From Leishmania donovani (lineage: Eukaryota > Euglenozoa > Kinetoplastea > Trypanosomatida > Trypanosomatidae), in assembly GCF_000227135.1 (NCBI RefSeq), contig NC_018256.1:189969-253968 (forward strand): 64,000 bases of DNA, read 5' to 3'. The number at the start of each line of letters is the position of its first letter. Position 1 is the stretch's first letter. Below the pieces are notes generated by a model that was not told where the DNA came from, did no database searches, and saw nothing but the letters and a program-made list of their open reading frames with translations. A program made the position numbers and the translations under genes. Positions 20,591 to 30,451 of the stretch are shown here, in pieces.

Positions 20591-21123
20591 TGCCTCTACC
20601 TCTTTCTTGGTTGACGCGTGTGGATGTGCGCGGGTGTTTGTGGAGGCCTCGTCACCTTGGAAGTCCGCGAAAAGCGAAACACAAAAAAAAGGAGAAAAAA
20701 ACGGAGGAGGAGTAAAACGGAAAAAAAAGGGCACAAATGGTGGAAGAGCAGAGTTGTGCACGCACGCGCGCGCGCAGCAGATGAAAAACGGGAAGATGAG
20801 CACGCTTTCAAGGCACGCGCGCACTAACAGAAACAGAGAGAAGCCTTCGGCGCAACAAAAGAAGCCAGGGAAAGAACGCAGCGAGTCGACGATGGGCACA
20901 CACGCACACAGGCGCACCAACGTGAACGCACTCGCAAGCCTTCACAGCGATTCGTGGTCCAGGCGTAGCTGCTTCACTGACCGGCTCGTATGCCCTTGCT
21001 TCTCGGTGCTGGCTTGTTCGATGCGCACGTGTCTTCGCTTCGCCGTCTTTACACCGTATCTCGTGTACAGCTGATCCAAGCCTTGGATCCGCCCAAAAAC
21101 GCAAGCAAGGTCTGCAAGATTGT

Positions 21124-21125
<2 letters not shown>

Positions 21126-21164
<39 letters not shown>

Positions 21165-21166
21165 TG
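21126..21166. repeat. (TG)n microsatellite
   Basis: Nearly perfect TG repeat with one TATG interruption, in the spacer between exonuclease members B and C. Confidence 0.9.
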
Positions 21167-21849
21167 CTTGCAACAGGGGAGGGGGGCGGGTTGTAAGCAA
21201 TGCGGCGGGCTGCAGTGGCTGCTGCCTGTCTGTTGGCGTATGCGTGCTTGTGAGTATATGTAGATCCGTCGGTGGGTGCCCTGGAATTCCTTCAAGAGGC
21301 TGCGCCAGGAACCCAGCAACACTACTGCGTGAAAAGGTGCGAGTGGAAGGCGAAGCAAGAGAGAGAAAGATGCAAGCCGTGATTGGGGTAGTGCGTCGCG
21401 CGTAACATGATGGAGCAGTGCAAGAAGAGTGAAGAAGAGATGCGCAAGTGAAGAGGGCAACGATGCTGGCTCTGCCTCGTTGTGCAAGCCTCATCATGTA
21501 TTGTGACTTCTCCCATTCTCTCTACCTCGCTCAAAACGCACACACACGCACACGCGTCTTAGGACCACCTCTTGTCGCGTGCGTGGCCTGGTTGCCGATG
21601 CGATCACAATCCGCAAATCCTTCAAGAAGCGCAGGGGGTGGCCGAGAGAAGGACACGGGAGGGGAAGTCGCGGAAAGGCTGCACAACACCTCCGAGACGG
21701 CGACAGTCGTGTGCTTACGTTTGATGATACTCGGGTACGTGGCGACACGCAGACAGACACTAGAGCAGAGGAAAAAAAAAGCCAGCGGCAACATGCCAAG
21801 TCCAAACAGAGTAAAACTGTACAAGCGGTCCTCCGCCTCTCTCTTCCGC

Positions 21850-23130
21850 CCTCCTCCCCGTGTACTTCTCACAAGCACGGCGCGGAGCACACAGGTCTTG
21901 CCTTCAAGACGCCTCTGTGCCGCGTGTCGGTTAGCAAATATGCGCATACACAACCACGGCTCGTCTGCCTCTCTTTTGCCGCGGCTAAAGCCTTGTCGCC
22001 TAGGACACGCCGTCTGCCCCTCTGTGCGGGTCATGCGTCCACCCGGCCTTTCCTGTCCTGCCCCGCCCCTTGCCGGGACACGCGCTGCGCGATTGGCGCC
22101 GCACGAACCTGGCGCCGCCGCATGCTCTGATCCCAGCGGGTCGCATTCAGGGTTCTGCTCGAGAACGAAAGCAATCGCGTCCGCCGGGCGGTCGGCGAGG
22201 GGTGGCCAAGGCGCATGTGCCCGGCATGCGCGGGGAGGGANNNNNNNNNNNNNNNNNNNNNNNNNNNNNNNNNNNNNNNNNNNNNNNNNNNNNNNNNNNN
22301 NNNNNNNNNNNNNNNNNNNNNNNNNNNNNNNNNNNNNNNNNNNNNNNNNNNNNNNNNNNNNNNNNNNNNNNNNNNNNNNNNNNNNNNNNNNNNNNNNNNN
22401 NNNNNNNNNNNNNNNNNNNNNNNNNNNNNNNNNNNNNNNNNNNNNNNNNNNNNNNNNNNNNNNNNNNNNNNNNNNNNNNNNNNNNNNNNNNNNNNNNNNN
22501 NNNNNNNNNNNNNNNNNNNNNNNNNNNNNNNNNNNNNNNNNNNNNNNNNNNNNNNNNNNNNNNNNNNNNNNNNNNNNNNNNNNNNNNNNNNNNNNNNNNN
22601 NNNNNNNNNNNNNNNNNNNNNNNNNNNNNNNNNNNNNNNNNNNNNNNNNNNNNNNNNNNNNNNNNNNNNNNNNNNNNNNNNNNNNNNNNNNNNNNNNNNN
22701 NNNNNNNGGCAGGGGCCTTTTGTCCCCTCCCCTGCATCCGCCCGCCTTTCCCAGGCGTGGGTGTGCTGAGGGAGAGGCCGCGGGCAAGCATCTGCCTGAG
22801 CGCGAAAAGGTCACGGCTTGTCGCCCTGAAAGGGGCACAGGGTACCAGCCTCAGACGCCCGACGGGGGCAGCCCGCTCAGCACGACCGCTGCCGACGAAA
22901 GATGCCGTGTGCGTGCGAAGCTCCAAAAGGGCCGGCGCCTGCATGCCCGCACGAGGGCTGCCGAACCCCTGTGGCAACGCCGCGGCCCGGTGTGTACACC
23001 TCCCGCGCCAAGTGCGCAGGGTAGCCCGCTCGCGTCAGTGTGCGGGGGTGTCGGCGGGTCATGCGGTGACAGAGTGAGAAGGCGGCGTATTCGCAATCAG
23101 CCAACGGTGTTTACGATTATCTTAGTTACT
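21850..23130. mobile_element. GC-rich retroposon-like (SIDER-type) island, tentative
   Basis: A block of complex, GC-rich, non-coding sequence split by an assembly gap and sharply different from the purine-rich flanks. It lies in the presumed 3' UTR of exonuclease member C, the usual position of Leishmania SIDER retroposons, and ends at an A-rich stretch (about 23105-23150). I could not match a signature sequence or find target-site duplications by eye, so the call rests on composition, size and position only. Confidence 0.3.
22241..22707. other. Assembly gap (467 N)
   Basis: Undetermined bases inside the GC-rich island, probably where repeated sequence defeated assembly. Just after it, GCAGGGG and CCCCTGC form a small inverted repeat. 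Confidence 0.95.
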
Positions 23131-23275
23131 TACAAAATTGAAAAACATCAGCAGCCACGAAGCTATTCCCCAGCGCAGTCGTCCACACACACACGCGCAC
23201 GTCGTGGGGTGCACCCGAAGACGCGCGTGAGCGTCGCCATGTTGGCGCTGTCGATAAGCCGCTCCGTGCACCACC

Positions 23276-24493
23276 CTACACGCTTTGTGAGGCAGAAGCG
23301 CTGCAGCTGGTTAGGCTGTGGCTGGCAAAGGCGGACGCCAGCCACGCTGCGGCAGCGCGGTGCAGTTGCAGCGCGTACGCTATTTCTACCAGCAGGAGTG
23401 CGAAGAGAAACAGCACTGTGAGGCGCCACTGCCGCTGCCGTTGCCGAGCTAACGCGCGGTCGTTGCGCCGCTTCAGCGCCACCACGTTGGCGTGGCTGAA
23501 CTCCTTGGGGTGTTCGAGGCGATAAGCGCGGACAGCGTCGCGGTGACGCTGGCCGAACTTGAAGTAGTCGGCACCGTAGCACCGCTTCGCGATGTCCTCC
23601 ACGACGTCGCGATCGACGTGCCCGCTACCCTCCTCACGTCGGTAGAGCGGTACACCGTCCAGGTGATAGTGGTACGCATCATCTAGTGGAATGGCTATTA
23701 CGAAGTCAAGCACGCAGCCGGCCTTCATCATCGCAACAGCGAGCCGCGCAATGTTGTATGCGTCGTCGAAGCCGTTGTGCGGCCTGCCGTCGAAGCGCAG
23801 GTTCATCTTGCGCAGCATGGCGTCTAGTTTAATCGGCACGCCGTGGTTCAGGTGGTGGGCAAAGGTGGTGCGGATATCGAGGTATTCGTAGAAGATGCTG
23901 GGAAAGCCTACATGATCGCGCAGGATGTGATGCTCGTGGATGAAGTTCTTGAAATCCCATGGGCCGTCGGCGGCGAAGATGGTCTTGGCGCCTCTGGGAA
24001 TGGTCTCCCGGTACCATTTCTCGAAGAGCTGGATGGCCTCGGTAATGCTCGGGGCAGCGTCCACGACCTCTTGTGTGATACCGGTGAGCTGGGTGCAGAA
24101 GGGGGTCAGCCTGGAGTTGCGCCAGGGCTTCACGAAGGTGTGAAAGGAGCGGGCTCGATCGACCTGACCGGTGCGGACGTCGATAAGGACACCAGGAATC
24201 TCGATGACCTCGTGGGGGTAGTTCCGGCTGTTCTGCTCACACGTCGCCTCCACGTCCACGACAATGATATAATCGAAGAGCTGTTGGTCTAACGGGTCCG
24301 TGTCATCGTAAGTGTGCTTTACTTTGTTCTGCTTGGCGGAGGTATGGGTGGACAGGTAGGAGTCGCCGCCACCGCCTCGGGTGCCGAAGTACGTGTGGTG
24401 CCCCGTGGACGTGCTGTGGCGTTGATGCTGGTTCGCCTTTCGCTGCTTGTTCGCAGCCTCCTTGGCCTTCCCACGCTTGTTGTGGGGAGACAT
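23276..24493 (-). CDS. ERI1-like 3'-5' exonuclease with C-terminal membrane anchor, member C, 405 residues
   Basis: The nuclease domain spans ~72-265: VVDVEATCEQ (D80, E82), HEVIEIPGVLID, TQLTGITQEVVD, AADGPWDFKNF (D176), HNGFDDAYNIAR (H239, D243/D244). All DEDDh residues are kept, so activity is expected. Residues 1-65 are basic and Gln/Lys/His-rich. After the nuclease a ~90-residue segment (~265-350) leads to an Arg-rich stretch (RRNDRALARQRQRQWR) and then a hydrophobic helix (~358-376, TVLFLFALLLVEIAYAL) near the C-terminus, followed by a short Ala/Ser tail. This layout predicts a tail-anchored protein with the nuclease in the cytosol, on ER, mitochondrial outer membrane or another organelle. 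No signal peptide is seen. The ATG at 24493 (MSPHNKRGK) is the only good start. Confidence 0.9.
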   Translation of the reverse strand: MSPHNKRGKAKEAANKQRKANQHQRHSTSTGHHTYFGTRGGGGDSYLSTHTSAKQNKVKHTYDDTDPLDQQLFDYIIVVDVEATCEQNSRNYPHEVIEIPGVLIDVRTGQVDRARSFHTFVKPWRNSRLTPFCTQLTGITQEVVDAAPSITEAIQLFEKWYRETIPRGAKTIFAADGPWDFKNFIHEHHILRDHVGFPSIFYEYLDIRTTFAHHLNHGVPIKLDAMLRKMNLRFDGRPHNGFDDAYNIARLAVAMMKAGCVLDFVIAIPLDDAYHYHLDGVPLYRREEGSGHVDRDVVEDIAKRCYGADYFKFGQRHRDAVRAYRLEHPKEFSHANVVALKRRNDRALARQRQRQWRLTVLFLFALLLVEIAYALQLHRAAAAWLASAFASHSLTSCSASASQSV

Positions 24494-25242
24494 GATTCGT
24501 TGATAGCGGCAAGGACGGCGAGGCAGAGAAGGTCAAAGCAGGTTTGTGTGTGCGTGTGTGTGTGTATGTGTGCACCGGCGATGTGGGCTCTACGTGCAAG
24601 GGGATGAAGATACAGATCAGCAAGAGGCGGAGGATGGGGGAACGATGTGGAGAGGCTATGTCAAGCGCACAGGCGTGAACGCACGCATAACGGCACGTCT
24701 CTCAGACGCCGCGCCACGGAGAGGACGAAGCGAGGCGGATGCAAGGACGGGCGTGTAGACACGTCAGCACGCGAAGTGTGCACGATAAGAGGAGGAAGGA
24801 GTAAGTGTTCCACCAGCACGACCGTCAACACGAAGCCGCAACAGCACAACCGTGCGAGCAGCAGCATCGATGGCGCGACACGATCCCACATGAGCAAAAA
24901 GTGAGAGAGCAGTGAAGCCAACAAAGGAAAAGAAAGCGAAAAAAAGAGACACAACGTGTTGCCTATTTACATCCGCATAAGACTACCAGCACACACACAC
25001 ACAGATACAAGTAGTCATCCTAGCTGTGGCGCTGATTTGTACAAGCCAAGGACTCGATGGGCGCTCCTACGGCGACTAGCTGCTGCGCTGACTTGATGCG
25101 TACTGTCTCGCCCTTCGTTGGCAACAGTGATTCCCCAAGACTGGAGAGACGAGCCACCGCCGATGCGGCGGGGTCCGTGGTGGGAGCGGGACGGCGCAGT
25201 CGGAGGCCCTTGCGCTGGTGATCAAGATGGCAGCGACACCCT
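24494..25242 (-). other. 750-nt spacer, no gene
   Basis: It contains a TG tract near 24544-24572 and an A-rich + strand segment near 24890-24950. It holds the leader of exonuclease member C and the 3' UTR of the ankyrin gene. Confidence 0.5.
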
Positions 25243-27780
25243 TCAGCCTTCCGTCAGGCTCAGCGGCGCGGCACCGTCCCTCTTCTCGGCGCCCAAGGCG
25301 TCAAGCCACACACGCCACGACAACGCGTACTGTCGCGCGTACAGCACCCGCACCGCCTCCTGAACATTCTGGCGTGCCCGCAGGCAGCACTGGGTATGGT
25401 GATGCACCCACCGCTTTAGCTGCTCCGTCTCTGCGGAGGTGTACTGCTCCGCTGGCGCGGAGCAGCGCTGCGCCACCAGGTATCGCTCCGCTGATGAGAT
25501 ACTATGGTCCTTGCCACTCAGTTTCTCCTCCACAATGGTCGAGGCAAGCGCGACGAGGGCGAGGCTGGATTCGTACGCCACCATCACCCGCAGCACAGCC
25601 GCCGTCGGCACCACCATCATCAGCCTCTGCACATCGCACGCGCGCAGGTGGCAGTCGTGGGCGCCAATCGCGACAAGCAGCGGCACCGTGTAGGGCGAAG
25701 TCGACAGCGTCGGGCAGTGCTCCAGCAGCACACGCGTCGTCTCGGCATACCCGTTGGCGATGGCGTAGTAGAGCGCGGTGCAGTCGGCGTCATCCATGTA
25801 CTCCACCTCGGCACCGGCCCCCAGCAGCTGTAACACCAACTCCACCGGGTCACTGTGCGGATTGTTGACGGCGCACAGCAGCGGGGTCCAGCAGAAGCTG
25901 TCGCTCACCAGCGGGTCCACGAGGGCGACGTTGATGACTGTGCCGCCGCCACGGTGCAGCAGTGTGCGGACGTAGCGGGCATTGTTGCGGTAGCAGGCGC
26001 GATGCAAGGCGGAGGCATTGCCCTCGGTGGCATCCTCGGGGTTAGCGGGGGAAGAGGGCAGCGAAGGGGCCGGCGCCACGGAACCGCTTCCCGTGCCCTG
26101 CAGAGGCAGCAGCGGTGCTGGATGCGCCAACGTCGGCAGCAGTGGCACAGCGCAAGAGGTCCTTAGCGGCTGCCCACATGGCCGCTGAAAGATCTCCGCA
26201 AAGGCGGCACATGCGCCGGCGACCAAGTCGAACTCTTCGCGCGCCAGCCCCTTCACCATCCACGCACCAGTGGCGTGGGACAGGGTGTAGGACACGGTGA
26301 CCAAGCGCTTGCGCGGCGCCGCCACTGCCTGGGCCGGTGATGTCATGGTGCTGGTAGCAGAGCCTCTGCCCGTCCTCTTCGTGGAGAGGGAACGGGGAGC
26401 AGCGCCCGGGGCCGCCCGCAGGTGCCAATGATGCCCGCGGGCTCGACGCAAGACGGCTACGCGCACTTCGCCGATAACATCGGTGAGACCCACAACATAG
26501 TCGCCAGCCATTGCGTCAGACCGGGCGGCTAAGGAGAAGGCCAGGTAGGCAAACGGCTCCGACAAGTCCACTGCACCCAGCTCCAGTTCGTGGCGCAGGT
26601 TCGCCTCCAGAAGCTGCAGTGGTCCCCACACACTCAGAAACCGTTGCAGCGAGTAAAGCGAGATGACGCCGCAGTCCTTGAAGTTCAGCACCGCCATGAT
26701 AACCCCATGCGTCCACGACGGGAACAGCGGCAGGAAGGGAAGGAACTCCTCCGTCGTGCACGCGGCGCGGTTGCGTCCCACATGGACGTCCCACGCGTTC
26801 CGCAGCATGTTGTCCTCCAGGTGCGCGTGAGCATCGAAGTACACAGGCGCCTCGTCTGTCGCCTTCACGTACCATCGGATGTGCGCGAAATGCACATCCA
26901 GGTCGGCGTTCACGCTGGCAACGGCGTCGGCGACGTGGAGGGGGAGAAGGTGCTGCCCGCTCACTGGGATAAGCTCCTGCGTATCAGCGACGGTGGCACC
27001 TGCAGCCGCGGCGGCGGTGGTCTCCCGGTGCGCCTTTGGTTGCGGTGCAGCAGCCATGGAAGACTCGTGCGCGGACGGCTGCCGTGGGGAGGCACGGCAG
27101 GAGACCAACGCGATATCGCTGGCCGCCGCATTCGTCCGGCAACTTTTTCCTGCACTATAGACGCGCACGGCTTCGCGCGGTGAGTTGGCAACCGCACTAG
27201 CGGCGGCCATGCTACTCTCCGCCTTGAGTGCGCCACGATCCGGGTTGGAGGTATCGCGCTGCGTCTCCCATGTCTCGTGATCACGCAAGGCCCGCTCACC
27301 CCGCTCGAGAACACTGTGAAGGAAGCGCATCAGGCGGTCTAGAAGGACGCCCTGTCGCTGCAACTCGCCGCGGCCGAGTGCCAGCTGATCACTAAGATCG
27401 AGTAGATACGTGTGGATCTCCCGCAGCGTGGGAAACACCGCTGGCAGGGAGAGGCCGAGATCGGTGCAGAGGATGTCCATGCGGACCGCCAGCACCAGCA
27501 CATCAGCAATCGGTGTCCCTGACGCGATGATGCCGTTCGTGACGCTGTGAAGGTGCTGGCGACACTCCTCGCAGGCGGCACGGAACAGCTTAAACTCCCG
27601 AGCGCTTAGAGGCTTATCGTCATTCAACTCCGTGGTGATGTGGCGCAGCGCGCTCACTGGAGGGCCGGCGCGCCCCGGCGCAGGGGCAAGGTCCGGGAAC
27701 TGGCGGGTGTCGGCATCAGACACGGCACGAGCCATGGCACGCAGTTCAGGCGGAATGTTGCACCGTCGCTGCTTGACCAT
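25243..27780 (-). CDS. Ankyrin-repeat protein with a possible SH2-like module, 845 residues
   Basis: ATG at 27780 (MVKQRRCNIP); the ten-residue extension upstream begins with TTG. Residues ~30-165 are helical and may form a bundle. At ~350-385 an EF-hand-like or linker helix pair (LNFKDCGVISLYSLQRFL) is followed by WGPLQLLEANL. Then comes a beta-rich stretch, ~395-540, with GDYVVGLTDVIGEVRVAVL and, after a disordered insert, VTVSYTLSHATGAWMVKG and a helix ending at QRPCGQPL. The spacing resembles an SH2 fold (central strand, second sheet, tyrosine-loop helix), but the FLVR arginine position is Gly. At ~585-720 are about three to four ankyrin repeats (NASALHRACYRNNARYVRTL; FCWTPLLCAVNNPHSDPVEL; DCTALYYAIANGYAETTRVL). 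The C-terminal ~80 residues are helical. Probably a cytosolic adaptor; partners unknown. Confidence 0.85.
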   Translation of the reverse strand: MVKQRRCNIPPELRAMARAVSDADTRQFPDLAPAPGRAGPPVSALRHITTELNDDKPLSAREFKLFRAACEECRQHLHSVTNGIIASGTPIADVLVLAVRMDILCTDLGLSLPAVFPTLREIHTYLLDLSDQLALGRGELQRQGVLLDRLMRFLHSVLERGERALRDHETWETQRDTSNPDRGALKAESSMAAASAVANSPREAVRVYSAGKSCRTNAAASDIALVSCRASPRQPSAHESSMAAAPQPKAHRETTAAAAAGATVADTQELIPVSGQHLLPLHVADAVASVNADLDVHFAHIRWYVKATDEAPVYFDAHAHLEDNMLRNAWDVHVGRNRAACTTEEFLPFLPLFPSWTHGVIMAVLNFKDCGVISLYSLQRFLSVWGPLQLLEANLRHELELGAVDLSEPFAYLAFSLAARSDAMAGDYVVGLTDVIGEVRVAVLRRARGHHWHLRAAPGAAPRSLSTKRTGRGSATSTMTSPAQAVAAPRKRLVTVSYTLSHATGAWMVKGLAREEFDLVAGACAAFAEIFQRPCGQPLRTSCAVPLLPTLAHPAPLLPLQGTGSGSVAPAPSLPSSPANPEDATEGNASALHRACYRNNARYVRTLLHRGGGTVINVALVDPLVSDSFCWTPLLCAVNNPHSDPVELVLQLLGAGAEVEYMDDADCTALYYAIANGYAETTRVLLEHCPTLSTSPYTVPLLVAIGAHDCHLRACDVQRLMMVVPTAAVLRVMVAYESSLALVALASTIVEEKLSGKDHSISSAERYLVAQRCSAPAEQYTSAETEQLKRWVHHHTQCCLRARQNVQEAVRVLYARQYALSWRVWLDALGAEKRDGAAPLSLTEG

Positions 27781-27806
27781 CTCGATGGGCAAGAAAGAGA
27801 GAGAGA
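27781..27806 (-). promoter_or_regulatory. Probable trans-splice acceptor abutting the ankyrin-gene ATG
   Basis: On the minus strand a CTCTCTCTCTTTCTTG tract is followed by CCCATCGAG and then ATG. The first AG after the tract directly touches the start codon. If used, the mRNA would have almost no leader beyond the spliced leader. Confidence 0.4.
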
Positions 27807-28999
27807 GCAACGCTTCAAAGGTTCAACCTCACCCTTGCGGGTGTGCGTGTTGGCGAGGAGGTGGGGAAAGAACCGGCACAAGCGGACTCAAGGAGCACGG
27901 CTGGCTGGATGGATGGCAGGACGGGTTGGAGGGAGAAGGGGGAGAGGCAGGAAGACACCGACGAGATAACATGAAGAGGAGGGAGCAGCATTGTCCAGGT
28001 GCGAGAGGCAGAGAAGCCTGAGGAAGCTCAGAGAGAAAGAAAGCGCGTGCAGCAGGCCCAGGCACTACATGGCGGCACATCAGTGCTCCCTGTCCCTCCA
28101 CACACAAACACGTCAGCACAGGAGAAAAGCAAGCAGCGTCGCGCGACGACAAGCCGTGAGTCTAGTGGGCAGAAGGTAAGGGGAAAAACACACGACTCGG
28201 GTCTCTTTCGCCGTGTGCGCAAGACAGCGAAAACCTCTCATGACCCGGCGTAAGAAGCGTCGCTGTTTCGTGCTTTTCTGAGCAGGACGCACAGACGCCG
28301 TGCTTCGAGTAAATCACCATGGTCTCGCCTCTAAGAGGGAGGAAGGGGGGTTCAAAGGCGCGTGCACCTCGCTACTTACATGCGTTCCAAAGGATGCAAC
28401 GGCACAGAATCATAGCAAAAACAAAAGAGGGGAAAGGCACATGCAACGCTGTGCTCGGGTGGCTGCGTGCACCTTTCCCTTGAAGAGTAGTGAACAGAGT
28501 GCCCAACGCGCCGTTTGTCGTCGTCACCGTCCCTGGCACCCCCCCCCTGCCTCCCCCCTGTCGCCTTACGCCGCCTCCTGCAGACTGGAGCGGCGCCGGC
28601 AATGTGGGAAGCGTGGGGGAAGAGAGGCAGGATATATAAAAAAGGAGGCCGGGCTGCGCATAAACCATGCATGCGAGGCCGGCGCGGACACACACACAAA
28701 CACAGAGAGAGAGGGACACAGACGCACATGCCTTGCTGCTGGTAGCCAGCACGTGTACACGGGGAGCGCGTCGGCGTCCTCCCCTCGTTTTCGCCATTCT
28801 GCCTGCGCGCCCTTTACATCCACAGCCGCCTCGTGAAGGCGAAGCGGACACTAAACCGAAGCGAGAGAAAAGAGGGCGGAGGCGGAGGGCATGAGAAATG
28901 GGCAGGAACAGGCACGCACAGGAGTGTGCAAGTCGAGAGGGGGAGGGGGAACGCGCATCGGTACTTCGGCAACGGCCAACCACACTGCCTCGGCGCCCT
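27807..28999 (-). other. 1.2-kb spacer, no gene
   Basis: Mostly purine-rich on the + strand, with a C-rich patch near 28540-28560 and an A-rich patch with TATATAAAAAAGG near 28632. It holds the leader of the ankyrin gene and the 3' UTR of the coiled-coil gene. Confidence 0.45.
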
Positions 29000-30451
29000 C
29001 TAGTGAGGCACAGACTTACCGCTCACCCTCCACAAACGATCACCACGATTCTGCCGCCCACGCGGCACAGAGGTGGTCGAGGATGCAACGGGCATGTGCC
29101 GACGATGCCGCTCCCGCAGCTCCGCGACGGTCATGTCTTCTTCCGGAAGACGCCGTTGCACGAGGCACACCTGAGGCAACGGCGCGAGCTGCATCCAATC
29201 CCACCTTGGGACGCTCGTGCACTTTGCTTGCTGGTCGTTCGGGGGCTTGCGGCGCGTGAGGGATGACGAGGAGGCTGCAGTGCGCTGCTCAACAGCCCGC
29301 GGCGCCACCCTCTCGTTCGGCAGGGCCTCTACAGACCGAATTGCACGGCGCACAGCGTCCGCCTCACGCGCAGCGGCGCCGCCGCATCGCCCCTTCCCGC
29401 CGACCACGATGACGTGATAGCCCATTTCCTGCCAGCGTGCTGTGTTCGCCTCGGTAACCGTCGCAGGCCGAATCCAACCCCCTTCGTCTTCGTTGTCGTC
29501 CTCACGCACGTCTGCGTTCGTCAACGCCTCAGCGCCAATCGTCGAGGCGGCGTGGGCGGACGTTGTTCGTGGTAGTGCCTCGTCTTCCGCCCTCATCCCT
29601 TCACTGCTGGTCATCGCTACCACCCGTGATGACACGGAAGGAGACTGGGTCGGGCTGTGACTGCCGCCCGTTGCCCCGTCCTTGCACACAAGCTTTCCAC
29701 CGGCGTCGAGTTGGGTCAAGAAGACGATGGCGTCCTCCTCTGCAGTCGTGCCAGACGAGCAATTCTTGAGGGCCCTCACGACCGTGGCCGAAGTAGGACC
29801 TGCACCTGTGATCGCCGGTGGATTGGGTGTGCGGCGCATCCGCGCCTCCACCGCCGACTGCGGCGCGAGGGGCAGCGGGCCCGGTTGGCGGCGTCCGCGC
29901 CTGTCCACCACGTCATCCGGCAGCAGCGCTGCCGGAACGTACTGCGTCATGCCTTGCCCCACCAGGCGCTCGGCAGGCGGATCGGCGGCGAGGTGCTGCA
30001 TCGCCTGCCATCGCCGCTTCAGAGCTTTCTGAAAAGCCTCGTCGACGGCGTCGCATCTACGCCTCGATCGACGGCGCCGGGCCTCGATGATGGCGAGCTG
30101 TCGCTTGCGAAGACGCAGATCCGCCAACTCGCGCTCCTCCAGCTCCCTCTCTCGCTGCAGGGAAATGCTGTAGGAAGGCCCCCTAGTGGCGACGGCGTTT
30201 GCGGAGGAGGCGGCAGAGGCCAGCTGCTGCTTCTCCTCTAGGGAGGCTAGAAGGTCTTGGAAGTAGCTAATTTCACTCGGTAGTCGGTGCCAATCTTCGT
30301 CGTACCCCTTCGCCTTTACGCTCGTCTCCTCATTGCTGGAAGCGGAGGCCGCCTCCGCAGCTGCCTCAATCGCTACATGTGGGGCCGCCATGGTGCCAGA
30401 AGCGGGTCGAAGGGCCGGCAACAGCGGAGACGACGCTGATGTGGCGGGCAT
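29000..30451 (-). CDS. Hypothetical coiled-coil protein, 483 residues
   Basis: Family not recognised. The ATG at 30451 is followed by an Ala/Ser-rich segment. A short conserved-looking helix at ~48-75 (DEDWHRLPSEISYFQDLLAS) precedes a charged coiled coil at ~95-150 with dense Arg/Glu (RERELEERELADLRLRKRQL, then RRRRSRRR), which could bind nucleic acid or mediate oligomerisation. A long polar linker follows. Near ~335-375 another island (ARWQEMGYHVIVVGGKGRCG) reads like a structured motif but is not a recognisable nucleotide-binding loop. The tail (~430-483) holds PRWDWMQLAPLPQVCLVQRR and a basic end. It lies between XPB and the ankyrin gene; no function is inferred. Confidence 0.8.
   Translation of the reverse strand: MPATSASSPLLPALRPASGTMAAPHVAIEAAAEAASASSNEETSVKAKGYDEDWHRLPSEISYFQDLLASLEEKQQLASAASSANAVATRGPSYSISLQRERELEERELADLRLRKRQLAIIEARRRRSRRRCDAVDEAFQKALKRRWQAMQHLAADPPAERLVGQGMTQYVPAALLPDDVVDRRGRRQPGPLPLAPQSAVEARMRRTPNPPAITGAGPTSATVVRALKNCSSGTTAEEDAIVFLTQLDAGGKLVCKDGATGGSHSPTQSPSVSSRVVAMTSSEGMRAEDEALPRTTSAHAASTIGAEALTNADVREDDNEDEGGWIRPATVTEANTARWQEMGYHVIVVGGKGRCGGAAAREADAVRRAIRSVEALPNERVAPRAVEQRTAASSSSLTRRKPPNDQQAKCTSVPRWDWMQLAPLPQVCLVQRRLPEEDMTVAELRERHRRHMPVASSTTSVPRGRQNRGDRLWRVSGKSVPH

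Larger units (their letters stand above)
19955..23275 (-). other. 3.3-kb spacer between exonuclease members B and C
   Basis: The first part (to ~21.8 kb) is repeat-rich leader-type sequence with TA and TG microsatellites and poly-A runs. From ~21.85 to ~23.1 kb the sequence turns GC-rich and complex, is interrupted by 467 N, and encodes no convincing protein on either strand. The long ORFs here run through N and are meaningless. Confidence 0.5.

Noticed and set aside
21448..23421. Long + strand frame of 657 codons between exonucleases B and C
   Set aside because: More than 150 codons are undetermined bases and the rest is compositionally biased with no domain.
14071..24493. Identifying one of the ERI1-like genes as the RNAi factor RIF4
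   Set aside because: RIF4 is also a DEDDh nuclease, but the flanking motifs here are ERI1-type in all three and nothing specific to RIF4 can be seen.
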